Notes: generated by a model not told the origin, from the letters alone. 16,923 nucleotides of DNA from Bacteroidales bacterium (GCA_025350365.1 JANXXY010000190.1:1-16923); one strand, 5' to 3'; counted from the first letter of the stretch, positions 1 through 8,205 are shown. Translations and numbers: made by a program.

Positions 1-999
1 TTTTGTGATTATTGGTGTTTCGCCGGGATATGCCCATATTTTAATTAGATTTCCTGCGGTACCACTTTTCCCCGTTAAAACTTGTTGAGTGGTTAAGGAA
101 TATGTTCCTCCCCGCATATAAATAAGGTTACCTGGTTTAACCACTTTCCAGGCGCCATTCAAGGATGCAAATGGTTTGTCAATGGTTCCTGCATTATTAT
201 CACTACCATTCACTGCTATATAATAATTTGCCTGTGTTGATGGGGGCTGAATTGGTGTACCTGCAACCTGCAATGCGTTAATAGATGCGTTTTGTGCAAC
301 ACCTGTTGCCGACACTACTATTGATCCAGTCCTTTGTGGGCCGGTGTTTGCCAGAACAGTTACAATTACATTAGCATTACCGGTTCCGCTCATTGGGTTA
401 ATAGTAACCCAACTTGGAAAGCTAGCGACTTTCCATGTTGTATTTGAGGTAATTTTGAAATAATCATTATCTCCTGCAATGGAGGAAAATGTTTTTAGGT
501 AATCTACCGCAATGGTTCCTGGCGATGGAGGTGCAGCCACTTGAATAATATTAATTGTTGCGTTTTGTGACACTCCTGTTCCTGAGATAGAAATAGTTCC
601 AGACCGTTGAACTCCGGTATTTTCTTTAACCGTAACTGTAACATTTGCATTACCAGTTCCGCTTAATGGACTAACTGTTACCCAACTTGGATAGCTGGCA
701 ATTTGCCATGTAGTCGTAGTTTTTAGGATAAAATAATCGCTATCTCCTGCTATGGCAGCGAAAGTCTTTAAATAATCAACTGCTATTGATCCAGCCTTAG
801 TAATTGATATATCATCGGTTAAGTTAATCGTGCGTTTTGTGGAATCTGTTGATATACTAAGTGTTTTGGTGGAATCCGTTTTTGCGTTTTGACCATTTAA
901 TTGTGGTTCTGTTAAAATATTCTTTTGACAGCTTAAAAACATTATTACCATCAGAAGGCTCATTCCGATCTTTACATTCAAGTTTTTCATTTTTTTCAT
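1..999 (-). CDS. BACON-domain lipoprotein with beta-helix region, C-terminus beyond the left edge
   Basis: The frame is open for 333 codons from the ATG at 999 to the left edge. Residues 1-24 are a lipoprotein signal peptide: a Lys-rich start, a hydrophobic stretch, and FLSC with the lipidated Cys24. A Thr/Ser/Lys-rich linker follows. Two BACON-like domains lie at about residues 70-155 and 160-246; each has the pattern DYLKTF..IAGD.DYF, a W then PSWVT, and an NVTVTV-type strand. From about residue 258 the sequence (YYIAVNGSDNNAGT, then YMRGGTY) is typical of the first coils of secreted right-handed beta-helix proteins such as pectate-lyase-like or DUF1565 proteins. BACON domains are thought to bind carbohydrate or mucin, and a surface-attached glycan-binding or glycan-cleaving role is inferred. 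No catalytic residue can be judged because the helix is cut. A second in-frame ATG at 990 is an alternative start. Confidence 0.85.
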   Translation of the reverse strand, partial: MKKMKNLNVKIGMSLLMVIMFLSCQKNILTEPQLNGQNAKTDSTKTLSISTDSTKRTINLTDDISITKAGSIAVDYLKTFAAIAGDSDYFILKTTTTWQIASYPSWVTVSPLSGTGNANVTVTVKENTGVQRSGTISISGTGVSQNATINIIQVAAPPSPGTIAVDYLKTFSSIAGDNDYFKITSNTTWKVASFPSWVTINPMSGTGNANVIVTVLANTGPQRTGSIVVSATGVAQNASINALQVAGTPIQPPSTQANYYIAVNGSDNNAGTIDKPFASLNGAWKVVKPGNLIYMRGGTYSLTTQQVLTGKSGTAGNLIKIWAYPGETPIITK

Positions 1000-1400
1000 A
1001 ATCAATAAATTTAAAGTGTGACTAATTTTCATTAAATTCCATTTTGACGTATGTTATTTTTTAATTGACCAATGTTATTTTTTTGGTGACTAATCAACTT
1101 CTTTAACGGATTAAAGTTTTATAATGTTACAAGAAAGATAAAAATACATTGTCTAACATTTAATTTGTCAATTTCTAAGCTTGACTCAGCTTTTTATTTC
1201 GATAAAAATAAAATGTCTAATAATATTCAAGCGGTGGTATAAACCAATCGACTGTATTTTTATGAGGGTAAATAATTGGGAAGAAATTTGAGGCTAATCG
1301 AATATATGCGTTCAGTAATTTATTTTTGTCAGTCTCTAACTGTGAGAGACATAGAAACTTTTCCATTTTAAAAATATAATAATGAACTACCTCTTGCAGG
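1000..1400. other. AT-rich intergenic region, no gene seen
   Basis: About 400 very AT-rich bases lie between the two lipoprotein genes and must carry the promoter and leader of the left gene (minus strand, start at 999). I found no convincing TAnnTTTG box, no RNA gene and no sizeable open frame. The right end merges into the terminator of the neighbouring gene. Confidence 0.4.
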
Positions 1401-1456
1401 AAATAAAAAAACCAATTGACATACCTTTCGTGAATAATTCAGGAATATCAATTGGT
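1401..1456 (-). terminator. Strong intrinsic terminator of the beta-helix lipoprotein gene
   Basis: Read on the minus strand, the arm at 1456-1441 pairs with the arm at 1426-1411 (ACCAATTGACATACCT on plus). This gives a 16-bp stem with one G-T wobble and one mismatch and a loop of about 14 bases. It is followed by a T-rich run (plus-strand A tract at 1401-1410). It starts 29 bases after the stop codon at 1485. Flanking bases (TGAACTAC at 1383-1390 and GTAGTTCA at 1465-1472) are also complementary, so the structure may extend outward. Confidence 0.85.
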
Positions 1457-1484
1457 GGAAAGTAGTAGTTCAATACAATAATTA

Positions 1485-3062
1485 TTATTTAATGAAAGCG
1501 CCATTTTGCCATGTAGCACCTTGAGCTTTAGTAACAGTGGCATTTCTATTCCAGGTGTTTGATGGATCTATACCTGTACTATAAGCAGATCCTAAGTTTG
1601 CTGCATGCTGAACTGCATTAGCAGGTATTAGTGTGATAGGATCAAGACCCGGATTCATCACTACTGAATGGGTATCATATCCCAAGGCTTGCCATTGAGC
1701 AAAGGATATTGATTGTGATGAACTTCCATTCCAAACCCTAAAATGCAATGATGGTGAACCAGGTGTTACATAAAAAACATTATAGTCAGATACAAATCCT
1801 ACTTTTGATGCTTCATCATCTATTCCTATCATATTTATGTCCCCATCGGCATAGAATATATTATTTTTAATAATAGTTCCGGTTGAACCGTTGCCACCAT
1901 CATCATGCTTATAGGCAGCGATAAATACAGACCCTCCTTTATTATCGGAGTAAAATGTGTTATTATAAATTTTAGTGCCGGCGATACCTTTACAAATAAC
2001 TCCATATTTCGAGTTTTTAATAAGGTTATAAGCAATCACACCATTGCTGTTATCCATATATTGGGATTTATTGATGATCCCATAAATTGAATTTGTTACA
2101 TTATTGTATTTTATAATGGAATTTTTACTAAAACCAACAAAAAGACCATGTGTAGAGCTGCCGGACACAGGGAAATTACCTATACCCGTAAGTTTATTTC
2201 CAATTATCTCGGCGCCATCATAGAAATTATTGGTTGGTCCTGAAGTTTCCTCTCCAATTTTTATCGTGTAATTTTTGGGTTGTGTAAATTCAAAAATATT
2301 ATTGTACAGCTTAACAGTTTTTGGCGAAGTGGCTCCACTAATATTCATCAATGCTAATACACCAACATTACTACCTGAAATGTAACTATTTTGGACGTCC
2401 ACATTCGTATTTGTAAAAGGAAGTAAACATTCGGTTACCGAAGAATTAGCCACTAACTTCTTATTAAGTATGGTGGTTCCTAATGATGTAAAAGGGAAAT
2501 CATATATGGTTTCACTAGTAATAGGGGCATGTATCACTACTTTGGCTGCCTGTTGCACTACATTAACAGAGGCTGCCTGAGAAACTCCGGTGCCCGAAAT
2601 GGTTAATGCTCCTGTTCGTTGGGCTCCAATATTTACCTGTACTGTAACTGTAACATGAGAATTTCCTTTTCCATTCAAAGGGCTAACAGTAACCCAATTA
2701 GGGTAACTAGTTATTTTCCAGCTGGTGTTTGATGTGATAACGAAGTAATCATTTTCACCGGCCAGTGCGGAAAATGTTTTTAAATTGTCTGTAGAAAGGG
2801 TCTGACTTGGCGGCGTTACCACCGGCTTTGTGGTATCTTTAGGAATTACAACTACTTTCGTAGTATCCTTTGGAACTGCTACCGGCGTGGTTTTAGAGGT
2901 ATCTTTAGGAGTAACTGTCAGCACTTTTTTTGTTGTATCTATTACGGTTACCACTTGTTGAGACGTTTTAGGATTAGATATAAGCTCTTTTTTACATCCC
3001 AGAGAAATTGTAATGAATAAAATTATTCCAAACATGATTTGTGTGTATTTTGAGTTTTGCAT
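1485..3062 (-). CDS. Surface lipoprotein: KDT-rich linker, BACON domain, parallel beta-helix
   Basis: This 525-residue protein starts with a lipoprotein signal (ISLGC, lipidated Cys23). The residues after it, KKEL, recall Bacteroidota lipoprotein surface-export signals, a suggestion only. Residues about 30-92 form a low-complexity tether with repeated PKDTTK/PKDTSK units. One BACON-like domain (about 93-172) has the same LKTF.A.AGE.DYF and PNWVTVSP pattern as the left neighbour. The rest, about 180-520, has repeated short Asn-rich strands (IIKYNN, VIAYNLIKN, TKIYNNTFY) typical of a right-handed parallel beta-helix of the NosD/pectate-lyase-like kind. A carbohydrate-binding or lyase role is inferred; I cannot point to catalytic residues. 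There is no type IX secretion C-terminal domain. It shares domain design with the gene at 1-999, so the two are probably paralogues, but the 485-base gap and terminator argue for separate transcription. Confidence 0.88.
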   Translation of the reverse strand: MQNSKYTQIMFGIILFITISLGCKKELISNPKTSQQVVTVIDTTKKVLTVTPKDTSKTTPVAVPKDTTKVVVIPKDTTKPVVTPPSQTLSTDNLKTFSALAGENDYFVITSNTSWKITSYPNWVTVSPLNGKGNSHVTVTVQVNIGAQRTGALTISGTGVSQAASVNVVQQAAKVVIHAPITSETIYDFPFTSLGTTILNKKLVANSSVTECLLPFTNTNVDVQNSYISGSNVGVLALMNISGATSPKTVKLYNNIFEFTQPKNYTIKIGEETSGPTNNFYDGAEIIGNKLTGIGNFPVSGSSTHGLFVGFSKNSIIKYNNVTNSIYGIINKSQYMDNSNGVIAYNLIKNSKYGVICKGIAGTKIYNNTFYSDNKGGSVFIAAYKHDDGGNGSTGTIIKNNIFYADGDINMIGIDDEASKVGFVSDYNVFYVTPGSPSLHFRVWNGSSSQSISFAQWQALGYDTHSVVMNPGLDPITLIPANAVQHAANLGSAYSTGIDPSNTWNRNATVTKAQGATWQNGAFIK

Positions 3063-3129
3063 AAGTTCAAATATTTAATTATTAATTCATTGCAAATTAT
3101 TCTTATTAATATAAACTAAAATAATTTGA

Positions 3130-3137
3130 CAAAACTA
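3130..3137 (-). promoter_or_regulatory. Possible -7 box of the beta-helix lipoprotein gene
   Basis: On the minus strand this reads TAGTTTTG, a match to the Bacteroidota -7 consensus TAnnTTTG, 68 bases before the ATG. No clear TTTG -33 element is seen at the expected distance, so this rests on the box alone. Confidence 0.3.
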
Positions 3138-3318
3138 CGTTATTTAGTGATTAAATTTAGTTTAATAACGTATTGATATATGTAAAAGTTGTGTTATTGA
3201 TAAAAATAAATTGTCTAACAATTACATTTATCAATAATTTTGCTATACTCAGCCAATCTATACGATAATTTTTTTTATAATTTTAATAGCAAACTTTCTA
3301 TTTTTTAAACTTTTCAGA

Positions 3319-3356
3319 TTTTTTACCCCTGTCCCTGAAGGGAGAAAGCTGAAAAA
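3319..3356. repeat. Interspersed palindromic repeat, copy 1
   Basis: This is a T-run, then ACCCCTGTCCCTGAAGGG, then AGAAAGCTGAAAA. It aligns with 6959-6996 over about 38 bases, the differences lying mainly in the loop. C-rich/G-rich short palindromes of this type are common between genes in Bacteroidota. Confidence 0.6.
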
Positions 3357-3446
3357 TAAAAACAAGTTGGTTTTTTAGAGTGTCAAAATAGAAAAAGGAA
3401 GAAAGGTAAATAATTCAACATTAGAATGATGTCGAGTACACTAAAA

Positions 3447-3484
3447 CAAAAAAAATCTACCGGCAATTAAGCCAATAGATTTTT
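3447..3484 (-). terminator. Intrinsic terminator of the sugar transferase operon
   Basis: The arms AAAAATCTACCGGC (3451-3464) and GCCAATAGATTTTT (3471-3484) form a 14-bp stem including two G-T wobbles, with a six-base loop. On the minus strand it is followed by a run of Ts (plus-strand A tract at about 3448-3455). It lies 24 bases after the stop codon at 3508. Confidence 0.85.
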
Positions 3485-3507
3485 ATTCATTAAATTGTAT
3501 TAATTTA

Positions 3508-4959
3508 TCAAGCCCCGGTTCCAAAAAGAACCGTTCTTATTGTTTTTATTAGCAACATAAAATCAAGTTTTGGCGACCAATTATCAATATAGGCAAGATC
3601 CAGTTTCATCCAATTTTCAAATTCAATATCATTCCGCCCGGGTATAATCTGCCAGGAACAAGTAATACCGGGTTTTACCGATAACCGGCGTAATTGCCAG
3701 CGCTTATATTGCAGTGTTTCACTTTTTAATGGGGGGCGCGGACCAATTAACGACATCTCACCATTTAAAACATTAAAAAGTTGTGGTAATTCATCTAACC
3801 CCGTTTTTCTTAAAATACGTCCAATTGGCGTAATCCGTGGATCATTTTTAATCTTAAAAGCGGGACCATCCATTTCGTTTTGAGCCTCAAGTTGTTTGCG
3901 CAAGGCTTCGGCATTTACCACCATGGTTCTGAATTTATAGAGGTAAAACTGTCGGCCCCGTAAACCAACCCTGGCCTGTTTAAACACCACCGGACCCGGC
4001 GAGCTTATCCTTATAATCACCACAATAATCAGCATAAACGGAGAGAGAACCAGAATAAAAAAGAATGAAAGAAACACGTCCATCAGGTTTTTCCAAGCTA
4101 TGCCAAAACTATCATCGGGAATATTTACAAATGATAAAAATGATGTAGTCCATATTTGAGAGGCGTATCCTGTGGAAATTAGTACCGGAGAAATGTCTGA
4201 ATTAATACGGAAAACCACACCAATTTCTTCGCACGATTTTATTAATTGCTTTACATTTGGTTGATGCATTTTTCTCTTGTAATAAATTACCTCATCAACA
4301 ATATCAAATTCCAATAAATTTTTTAAAGAAAAGAGTGATTTTTCAGGCATAACCTTTATTCTACCACTAAATTTGGCCTTTAAAAGTTTGGAATCTGTCA
4401 TAATCATTAAAATGCGATAACCCCAATCTTTTTGCTCCAATAATTTTTCGATGAATAACTCTGACGATCCGTCGGCAATGATGACGAGATTAATATAATT
4501 ATAACCGTTTGCCCGGTATAATTTGAAAATTTTAAATTCGATAATGCGAAGACAGTAAAGCAAAATCATACTCATAAACGATAATACGAATATAAAATTT
4601 GCAGTAACGGAATCGAATTTTAAGATTAGTTGGATCAAAAATAACACAGCAACACTTAAAACGGTAAATTGCATAAACTCAAAAAACAAACGACTATACC
4701 TACTAGTTCTAGGAATTCTGGCAACGTTACATATATGCAGAATCAATATCCATGATGGCAGAACCAATGAAAATAAAAGAAAAAATTCTTTATCTAAAAA
4801 GAAAAATGTAAAACCAGCAGGATTAAATAAACGGTAGGATATTTGATATGTTAACAATAGCATTAAAAGATCAAAAGTCCCAAATATATAATTTGCGTGG
4901 TTGTCTTTTTTTAGAAAACGAATGATATTAAACTTGTACAGCAACTTAAATATATTCAT
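3508..4959 (-). CDS. Polyprenyl-phosphate sugar-1-phosphate transferase (bacterial sugar transferase family)
   Basis: This 483-residue membrane enzyme transfers a sugar-1-phosphate from a nucleotide sugar to undecaprenyl phosphate, the first membrane step of exopolysaccharide or O-antigen repeat synthesis. Four hydrophobic segments occur within residues 24-140. A nucleotide-binding-like central part (about 150-260) follows, then a fifth hydrophobic segment (about 292-318). The C-terminal catalytic domain carries the family motifs KFRTM (342-346), DELPQLFNVL (389-398), SLIGPRPP (403-410) and KPGITCSWQI (429-438). Length and order match the WbaP/WcaJ/CpsE class; the sugar cannot be deduced. The gene upstream ends 11 bases before the start, indicating co-transcription. 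The ATG at 4959 is preceded by AT-rich DNA without a clear Shine-Dalgarno, as usual in this phylum. Confidence 0.95.
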   Translation of the reverse strand: MNIFKLLYKFNIIRFLKKDNHANYIFGTFDLLMLLLTYQISYRLFNPAGFTFFFLDKEFFLLFSLVLPSWILILHICNVARIPRTSRYSRLFFEFMQFTVLSVAVLFLIQLILKFDSVTANFIFVLSFMSMILLYCLRIIEFKIFKLYRANGYNYINLVIIADGSSELFIEKLLEQKDWGYRILMIMTDSKLLKAKFSGRIKVMPEKSLFSLKNLLEFDIVDEVIYYKRKMHQPNVKQLIKSCEEIGVVFRINSDISPVLISTGYASQIWTTSFLSFVNIPDDSFGIAWKNLMDVFLSFFFILVLSPFMLIIVVIIRISSPGPVVFKQARVGLRGRQFYLYKFRTMVVNAEALRKQLEAQNEMDGPAFKIKNDPRITPIGRILRKTGLDELPQLFNVLNGEMSLIGPRPPLKSETLQYKRWQLRRLSVKPGITCSWQIIPGRNDIEFENWMKLDLAYIDNWSPKLDFMLLIKTIRTVLFGTGA

Positions 4960-4970
4960 AAATATTAATT

Positions 4971-5660
4971 TTACAGTTTAACGATTTTTGAATGATGTTT
5001 ATAATCGTATAGTAAGGTAGAAATTGTGAGATTTTCCTTTTCACAAAGCTTTACCTTTTGTGCAACAAAATACGTTTTACCCTGAATAGTAGTAGTATCT
5101 GCCAACAAAAATCCATTTTTCAATAGTAGTGCAGATATATCATGTGTAGTGAGACATTTAAAACTTCCGCTGGTGACAAATAAGTAAAAACTTCGAATGA
5201 CTAAAATTTTAGGTAAAAAATGGTGAAAAAATAAAAAAAGCATCCATGCAAATGATCCTAGGTATCTTGGTTTTAAGGATTGTATGCGTTTTTTTTGTTG
5301 AGTAAGATTTTCGAAACACCCAAGATAATACCCTTTCATTGGCAACATCCGATTGGTATTATATAAAAAGTAATGGATGTGAGAAATCCGGTTGATTAGT
5401 CTTAGATTTATTAACGTGTTTACGTCATATAAGGTAGCAGAATCAAATATATAATGTCGGATGGAGGATAGATAGAGTACTTTCTGATCCATAACATTTG
5501 GTACACTCATAAAATACTTCACAACTTCCTCATTCACTTCTTCTAAAAGCTCTTTTTCCACTATCGTAAGAGGGGACACCTTTTCAACAACAGGTAAGTC
5601 AGTCAATACACGCTGTTTTAGGGTTAGTTTCTCTGTTATTAAAGTTGTATGCTCAATCAA
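4971..5660 (-). CDS. Methyltransferase-like partner of the sugar transferase (family name uncertain)
   Basis: This 229-residue protein is in one operon with the sugar transferase. Its middle part (RLINRISHIHYFLYNTNRMLP, then KGYYLGCFENL, then a KKRI stretch) and C-terminal part (HDISALLLKNGFLLADTTT, then TYFVAQK) resemble proteins that, from memory, sit beside or are fused to sugar transferases in Bacteroidota and are often labelled SAM-dependent methyltransferase-like. A hydrophobic patch lies near residues 135-160. I see no clear SAM-binding glycine motif, so a catalytic role is doubtful and a scaffold or regulatory role is possible. The start is odd: the frame opens only at 5669, and the first usable codon is TTG at 5660. 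The first ATG is about residue 51. A real TTG start, or loss of an upstream part, are both possible. Confidence 0.6.
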   Translation of the reverse strand: MIEHTTLITEKLTLKQRVLTDLPVVEKVSPLTIVEKELLEEVNEEVVKYFMSVPNVMDQKVLYLSSIRHYIFDSATLYDVNTLINLRLINRISHIHYFLYNTNRMLPMKGYYLGCFENLTQQKKRIQSLKPRYLGSFAWMLFLFFHHFLPKILVIRSFYLFVTSGSFKCLTTHDISALLLKNGFLLADTTTIQGKTYFVAQKVKLCEKENLTISTLLYDYKHHSKIVKL

Positions 5661-6184
5661 CGGTTTGTGTCATTAGTTGGTTAAAAATAATATCGCTAAT
5701 GTAACTCTTTTTTGGCCTATTTCAATATTCTACAAATCATAAAAAATTGAAATTCAAACATATCACTTAGTACTTATCCTTAAATATGTGTCATTTCTAT
5801 TCAAATTTGTTTTATTCAACCACTATTAGTATGTTTCTATCAAAAACCATTAAATGTGACCAAGGTTCATGAAAAAATGATATAATGTGGATTTTTCTTT
5901 ATGAAAAAAAGTGTTAATGTTTAAAAACAAGCATGTGAAAAATATAACATTCATAGTTTCAAATTATTAATATATTGTAAATTAATTATATATGGTTTTG
6001 TGGAACAAAAACACTGCAACTTCGCAATATCCAAAGCATCCACTGTAAATGTTAAAACGTAATTTTATTAAAAATGTTTATTACACCTGATATCTTGTTA
6101 ATTGATGGAAATTGTTTGGCGTGTATTGATAACTGTGATAGGGTAAATCAAGGCTTACTGATACAACTTATGATGAGGAAATGT
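5661..6184. other. Divergent promoter region, no gene seen
   Basis: This AT-rich region separates the minus-strand sugar transferase operon from the plus-strand antiterminator gene. It should hold both promoters. A minus-strand TATGTTTG (5755-5762) is the best -7 candidate for the left operon. No open frame of note and no RNA gene is visible. Confidence 0.45.
5755..5762 (-). promoter_or_regulatory. Possible -7 box for the sugar transferase operon
   Basis: The minus strand reads TATGTTTG, matching TAnnTTTG, about 95 bases upstream of the TTG start at 5660. No -33 TTTG is visible at 19-21 bases. Confidence 0.3.
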
Positions 6185-6192
6185 TAACTTTG
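6185..6192 (+). promoter_or_regulatory. Possible -7 box for the NusG-like antiterminator gene
   Basis: TAACTTTG matches the Bacteroidota -7 consensus TAnnTTTG and would give a leader of about 30 bases before the ATG at 6229. The same octamer precedes the first toxin-antitoxin pair (8695-8702). A -33 element is not evident. Confidence 0.4.
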
Positions 6193-6228
6193 AGCTCTAT
6201 TTGAAACATCCTGAATTTGCTTTTTAAT

Positions 6229-6780
6229 ATGAATTTGAAAGATCAATCATCAAGTAACCATTTGGGTCAGAGATGGTACGCCATATACACCCGGTCGCGC
6301 TATGAAAAGAAAGTAGCAGGTTTGCTGGAGGAACGCGGAATAACTGCGTATCTCCCTTTGATGAAAACATGGCGGCAATGGAGCGATCGTAAACGCTTGG
6401 TTGAAGTACCCCTATTCAATTCTTACATCTTTATTTTATCCGAACCTCATTTGGTTTATAAGACTTTGCAGGTTGATGGTGCAATTTATGTTGTGAAGTT
6501 TGCCGGACAGCCTGCGGTTATCCCTGACGAACAGATCGAAAACCTTAAAATTTTACTTGGGTCATCTACAAAATTTGAAAATAGTTTTGATGAATTTATA
6601 TTTGGTGAACATGTTGAGGTTATAGAAGGTCCTCTTTGCGGGGTTCAGGGAGTTTTTGTTGAATATCATGGAAAAAAACGAGTATTAATCCGGATGGATG
6701 CCATTAACCAAAACTTAGTCATAGAAGTTAAACTGGGAATGGTTCGAAAGGAAATAATGGCTGACAAAGAGAAGGCATAG
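6229..6780 (+). CDS. NusG/RfaH-type transcription antiterminator (UpxY-like)
   Basis: This 183-residue protein has a NusG N-terminal domain (about 16-110) with WYAIYTRSRYEKKVA at its start and the conserved RKRLVEVPLFNSYIFI strand. A KOW domain (about 126-173) follows, beginning FGEHVEVIEGPLCGVQG. Specialised NusG paralogues of this size commonly stand first in capsule or exopolysaccharide operons of Bacteroidota, where UpxY proteins in Bacteroides prevent premature termination in the long operon. The gene faces the wzm/wzt export genes, which fits that role. I chose the ATG at 6229; an in-frame TTG at 6217 would add four residues but is unlikely. It binds RNA polymerase by family inference. 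Which leader it recognises cannot be seen. Confidence 0.92.
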   Translation: MNLKDQSSSNHLGQRWYAIYTRSRYEKKVAGLLEERGITAYLPLMKTWRQWSDRKRLVEVPLFNSYIFILSEPHLVYKTLQVDGAIYVVKFAGQPAVIPDEQIENLKILLGSSTKFENSFDEFIFGEHVEVIEGPLCGVQGVFVEYHGKKRVLIRMDAINQNLVIEVKLGMVRKEIMADKEKA

Positions 6781-6816
6781 GATACCAGTTGCATTTTTTG
6801 ACTTATCTTTGATAAA

Positions 6817-6850
6817 ATACGAACATCTTTATTAAAATATATGTTCGTAT
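6817..6850. repeat. Perfect 10-bp inverted repeat after the antiterminator gene
   Basis: ATACGAACAT (6817-6826) and ATGTTCGTAT (6841-6850) are exact reverse complements around a 14-base A/T loop, 36 bases after the antiterminator stop codon. There is no T-run after it on plus, so it is not a standard terminator there. It could be an operator or an RNA hairpin. Confidence 0.6.
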
Positions 6851-7044
6851 CATCTTATTGGAATTGAATTTTTTAGTCAATTTAGGATGTGACTGAAGGG
6901 GCGAAGCTGTGCCGGGGAGGTACTTTAATTGATAAACCATACGCATGATTTTTCAATGTTTTTACCCCTTACCCTTGAATGGGGAAAGCTGCAAAATCTT
7001 CCTTTTGAATTATAATATTTCAATGAACCCAGCGTTAAGGTCTT
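6851..7044. other. Intergenic region with repeat remnants
   Basis: No convincing gene. It contains a GAAGGGGCGAAGCTG stretch near 6895-6909 and, at 6959-6996, the second copy of the palindromic repeat. Short open frames here overlap the repeat and look like noise. Confidence 0.4.
6959..6996. repeat. Interspersed palindromic repeat, copy 2
   Basis: A T-run, then ACCCCTTACCCTTGAATGGGG, then AAAGCTGCAAAA. It aligns with 3319-3356. The outer CCCC and GGGG remain complementary. Confidence 0.6.
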
Positions 7045-7272
7045 ATGAAAAACGCAATGGGAAAAGTCATCTTCCGGGTTATATTAGGGTTAACCCTGTT
7101 AATCAATCAAAGCTGCGGAAAAAGTCGGATGGTGACTATAACTTGTGGTCATGTTGAATACAAAAACCGCCATAACCTGGAATGGCATAAGGAGCGAAAA
7201 ATAGATTATCGACGATATAACCGGAAATTAATAAAGCAAATACATCAACAACAGAGTAGACTTAATACTTAA
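7045..7272 (+). CDS. Possible small lipoprotein, hypothetical
   Basis: This 75-codon frame encodes a Lys-containing start, a hydrophobic stretch (VIFRVILGLTLLI) and a lipobox-like NQSC at about residues 21-24. A very basic tail follows (HKERKIDYRRYNRK). That layout resembles the small lipoproteins seen in Bacteroidota, but I recognise no family and the tail is of low complexity. It lies between the antiterminator and wzm on the same strand, so it would be co-transcribed if real. It could equally be a chance frame. Confidence 0.35.
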   Translation: MKNAMGKVIFRVILGLTLLINQSCGKSRMVTITCGHVEYKNRHNLEWHKERKIDYRRYNRKLIKQIHQQQSRLNT

Positions 7273-7283
7273 AAGACGCAACA

Positions 7284-7318
7284 AATATCTGATAATTACC
7301 AAGTAGTTACCAGATATT
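7284..7318. promoter_or_regulatory. Inverted repeat just upstream of wzm
   Basis: AATATCTG (7284-7291) and CAGATATT (7311-7318) are exact reverse complements ending 14 bases before the wzm ATG. It may be a leader hairpin affecting wzm translation, or chance in AT-rich DNA. Confidence 0.25.
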
Positions 7319-7332
7319 ACCAAAACTAACAC

Positions 7333-8205
7333 ATGACTGAAACAATACCAACCAAAGAAACCGTTGAACTTCCCTGGAGTCTTACCATTCGTCCTAAACG
7401 GGGATTGCTGGACATTAATTTGAATGAAATTTGGAAATACCGAGATCTTGTGATGCTGTTTGTAAGGCGCGATTTTGTTGCCCGCTATAAACAAACCATT
7501 CTTGGTCCGTTGTGGTTTATTATTCAGCCAATCCTTACGACACTCATGTTTACAGTGATATTCAGCCAGATAGCAGGCATATCAACCGAGGGATTACCCC
7601 CCATGCTTTTCTATATGGCCGGTACGGTGGCATGGACCTATTTTGCCACTTGCCTGAATTCAACCTCTAATACTTTTGTAAGTAATGCAGGAATTTTCGG
7701 GAAGGTATATTTTCCAAGGCTTACAGTGCCATTGTCCATTGTGATCTCTAACCTGATTCAGTTTTTCATTCAGTTTATGCTTTTGGCTGCGTTTATGTTT
7801 TATTTTTATCTTCGTGGCACTGCCATTCATCTGAATTGGTATGTTCTTCTCATTCCTTATCTGATTGTGATTATGGCGTTAATGGGTCTGGGTTTTGGAA
7901 TCATCATCTCATCATTAACCACCAAGTACCGCGATCTTACCAACCTGGTTGCCTTTGGGATGCAATTGTGGATGTATGCAACCCCCATTATCTACCCCTT
8001 ATCGAGGGTACCTGCAAAATACCGGACGTTGGTTCTTGCCAATCCGGTAACTCCTATTATTGAAACGTTTCGTTTTGCATTGCTCGGATCGGGATCAGTA
8101 AGCCAGGGACAGTTGATTTATTGCTCGGTTTTTACTTTGGTTGTGATGGTAATTGGAATCATTATGTTCAACCGTGTGGAGCAAAGTTTTATGGATGTGG
8201 TGTGA
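7333..8205 (+). CDS. wzm: ABC-2 type polysaccharide export permease (Wzm-like)
   Basis: This 290-residue integral membrane protein is the transmembrane half of an ABC exporter that moves undecaprenyl-linked O-antigen or capsule chains across the inner membrane. A cytoplasmic N-terminal part ends in the family-typical KYRDLVMLFVRRDFVARYKQ, with LGPLWFIIQP directly after. About six hydrophobic segments follow; the conserved TTKYRDLTNL loop lies near residues 195-205 and ATPIIYPLSRVP after it. Length matches the family (about 260-300). Its ATPase partner normally follows within a few bases, but here the reading frames after the stop are wzt debris and the intact wzt starts about 7.9 kb further on. 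The wzm frame itself shows no damage. Confidence 0.95.
   Translation: MTETIPTKETVELPWSLTIRPKRGLLDINLNEIWKYRDLVMLFVRRDFVARYKQTILGPLWFIIQPILTTLMFTVIFSQIAGISTEGLPPMLFYMAGTVAWTYFATCLNSTSNTFVSNAGIFGKVYFPRLTVPLSIVISNLIQFFIQFMLLAAFMFYFYLRGTAIHLNWYVLLIPYLIVIMALMGLGFGIIISSLTTKYRDLTNLVAFGMQLWMYATPIIYPLSRVPAKYRTLVLANPVTPIIETFRFALLGSGSVSQGQLIYCSVFTLVVMVIGIIMFNRVEQSFMDVV

Larger units (their letters stand above)
3063..3446. other. Intergenic region with a palindromic repeat
   Basis: No gene is seen. An inverted pair TTTTCAG (3311-3317) and CTGAAAA (3349-3355) encloses a C/G-rich mini-palindrome with CCCTGAAGGG at its centre. The core at 3319-3356 recurs in diverged form at 6959-6996. The rest is AT-rich and should contain the promoter of the gene ending at 3062. 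Confidence 0.5.

Noticed and set aside
1835..2090. Short frames on both strands within the beta-helix lipoprotein gene
   Set aside because: Fully inside a well-supported long gene, with no family resemblance.
6945..7157. A 70-codon frame overlapping the palindromic repeat before wzm
   Set aside because: It spans the interspersed repeat and overlaps a better lipoprotein-like frame; no recognisable protein.
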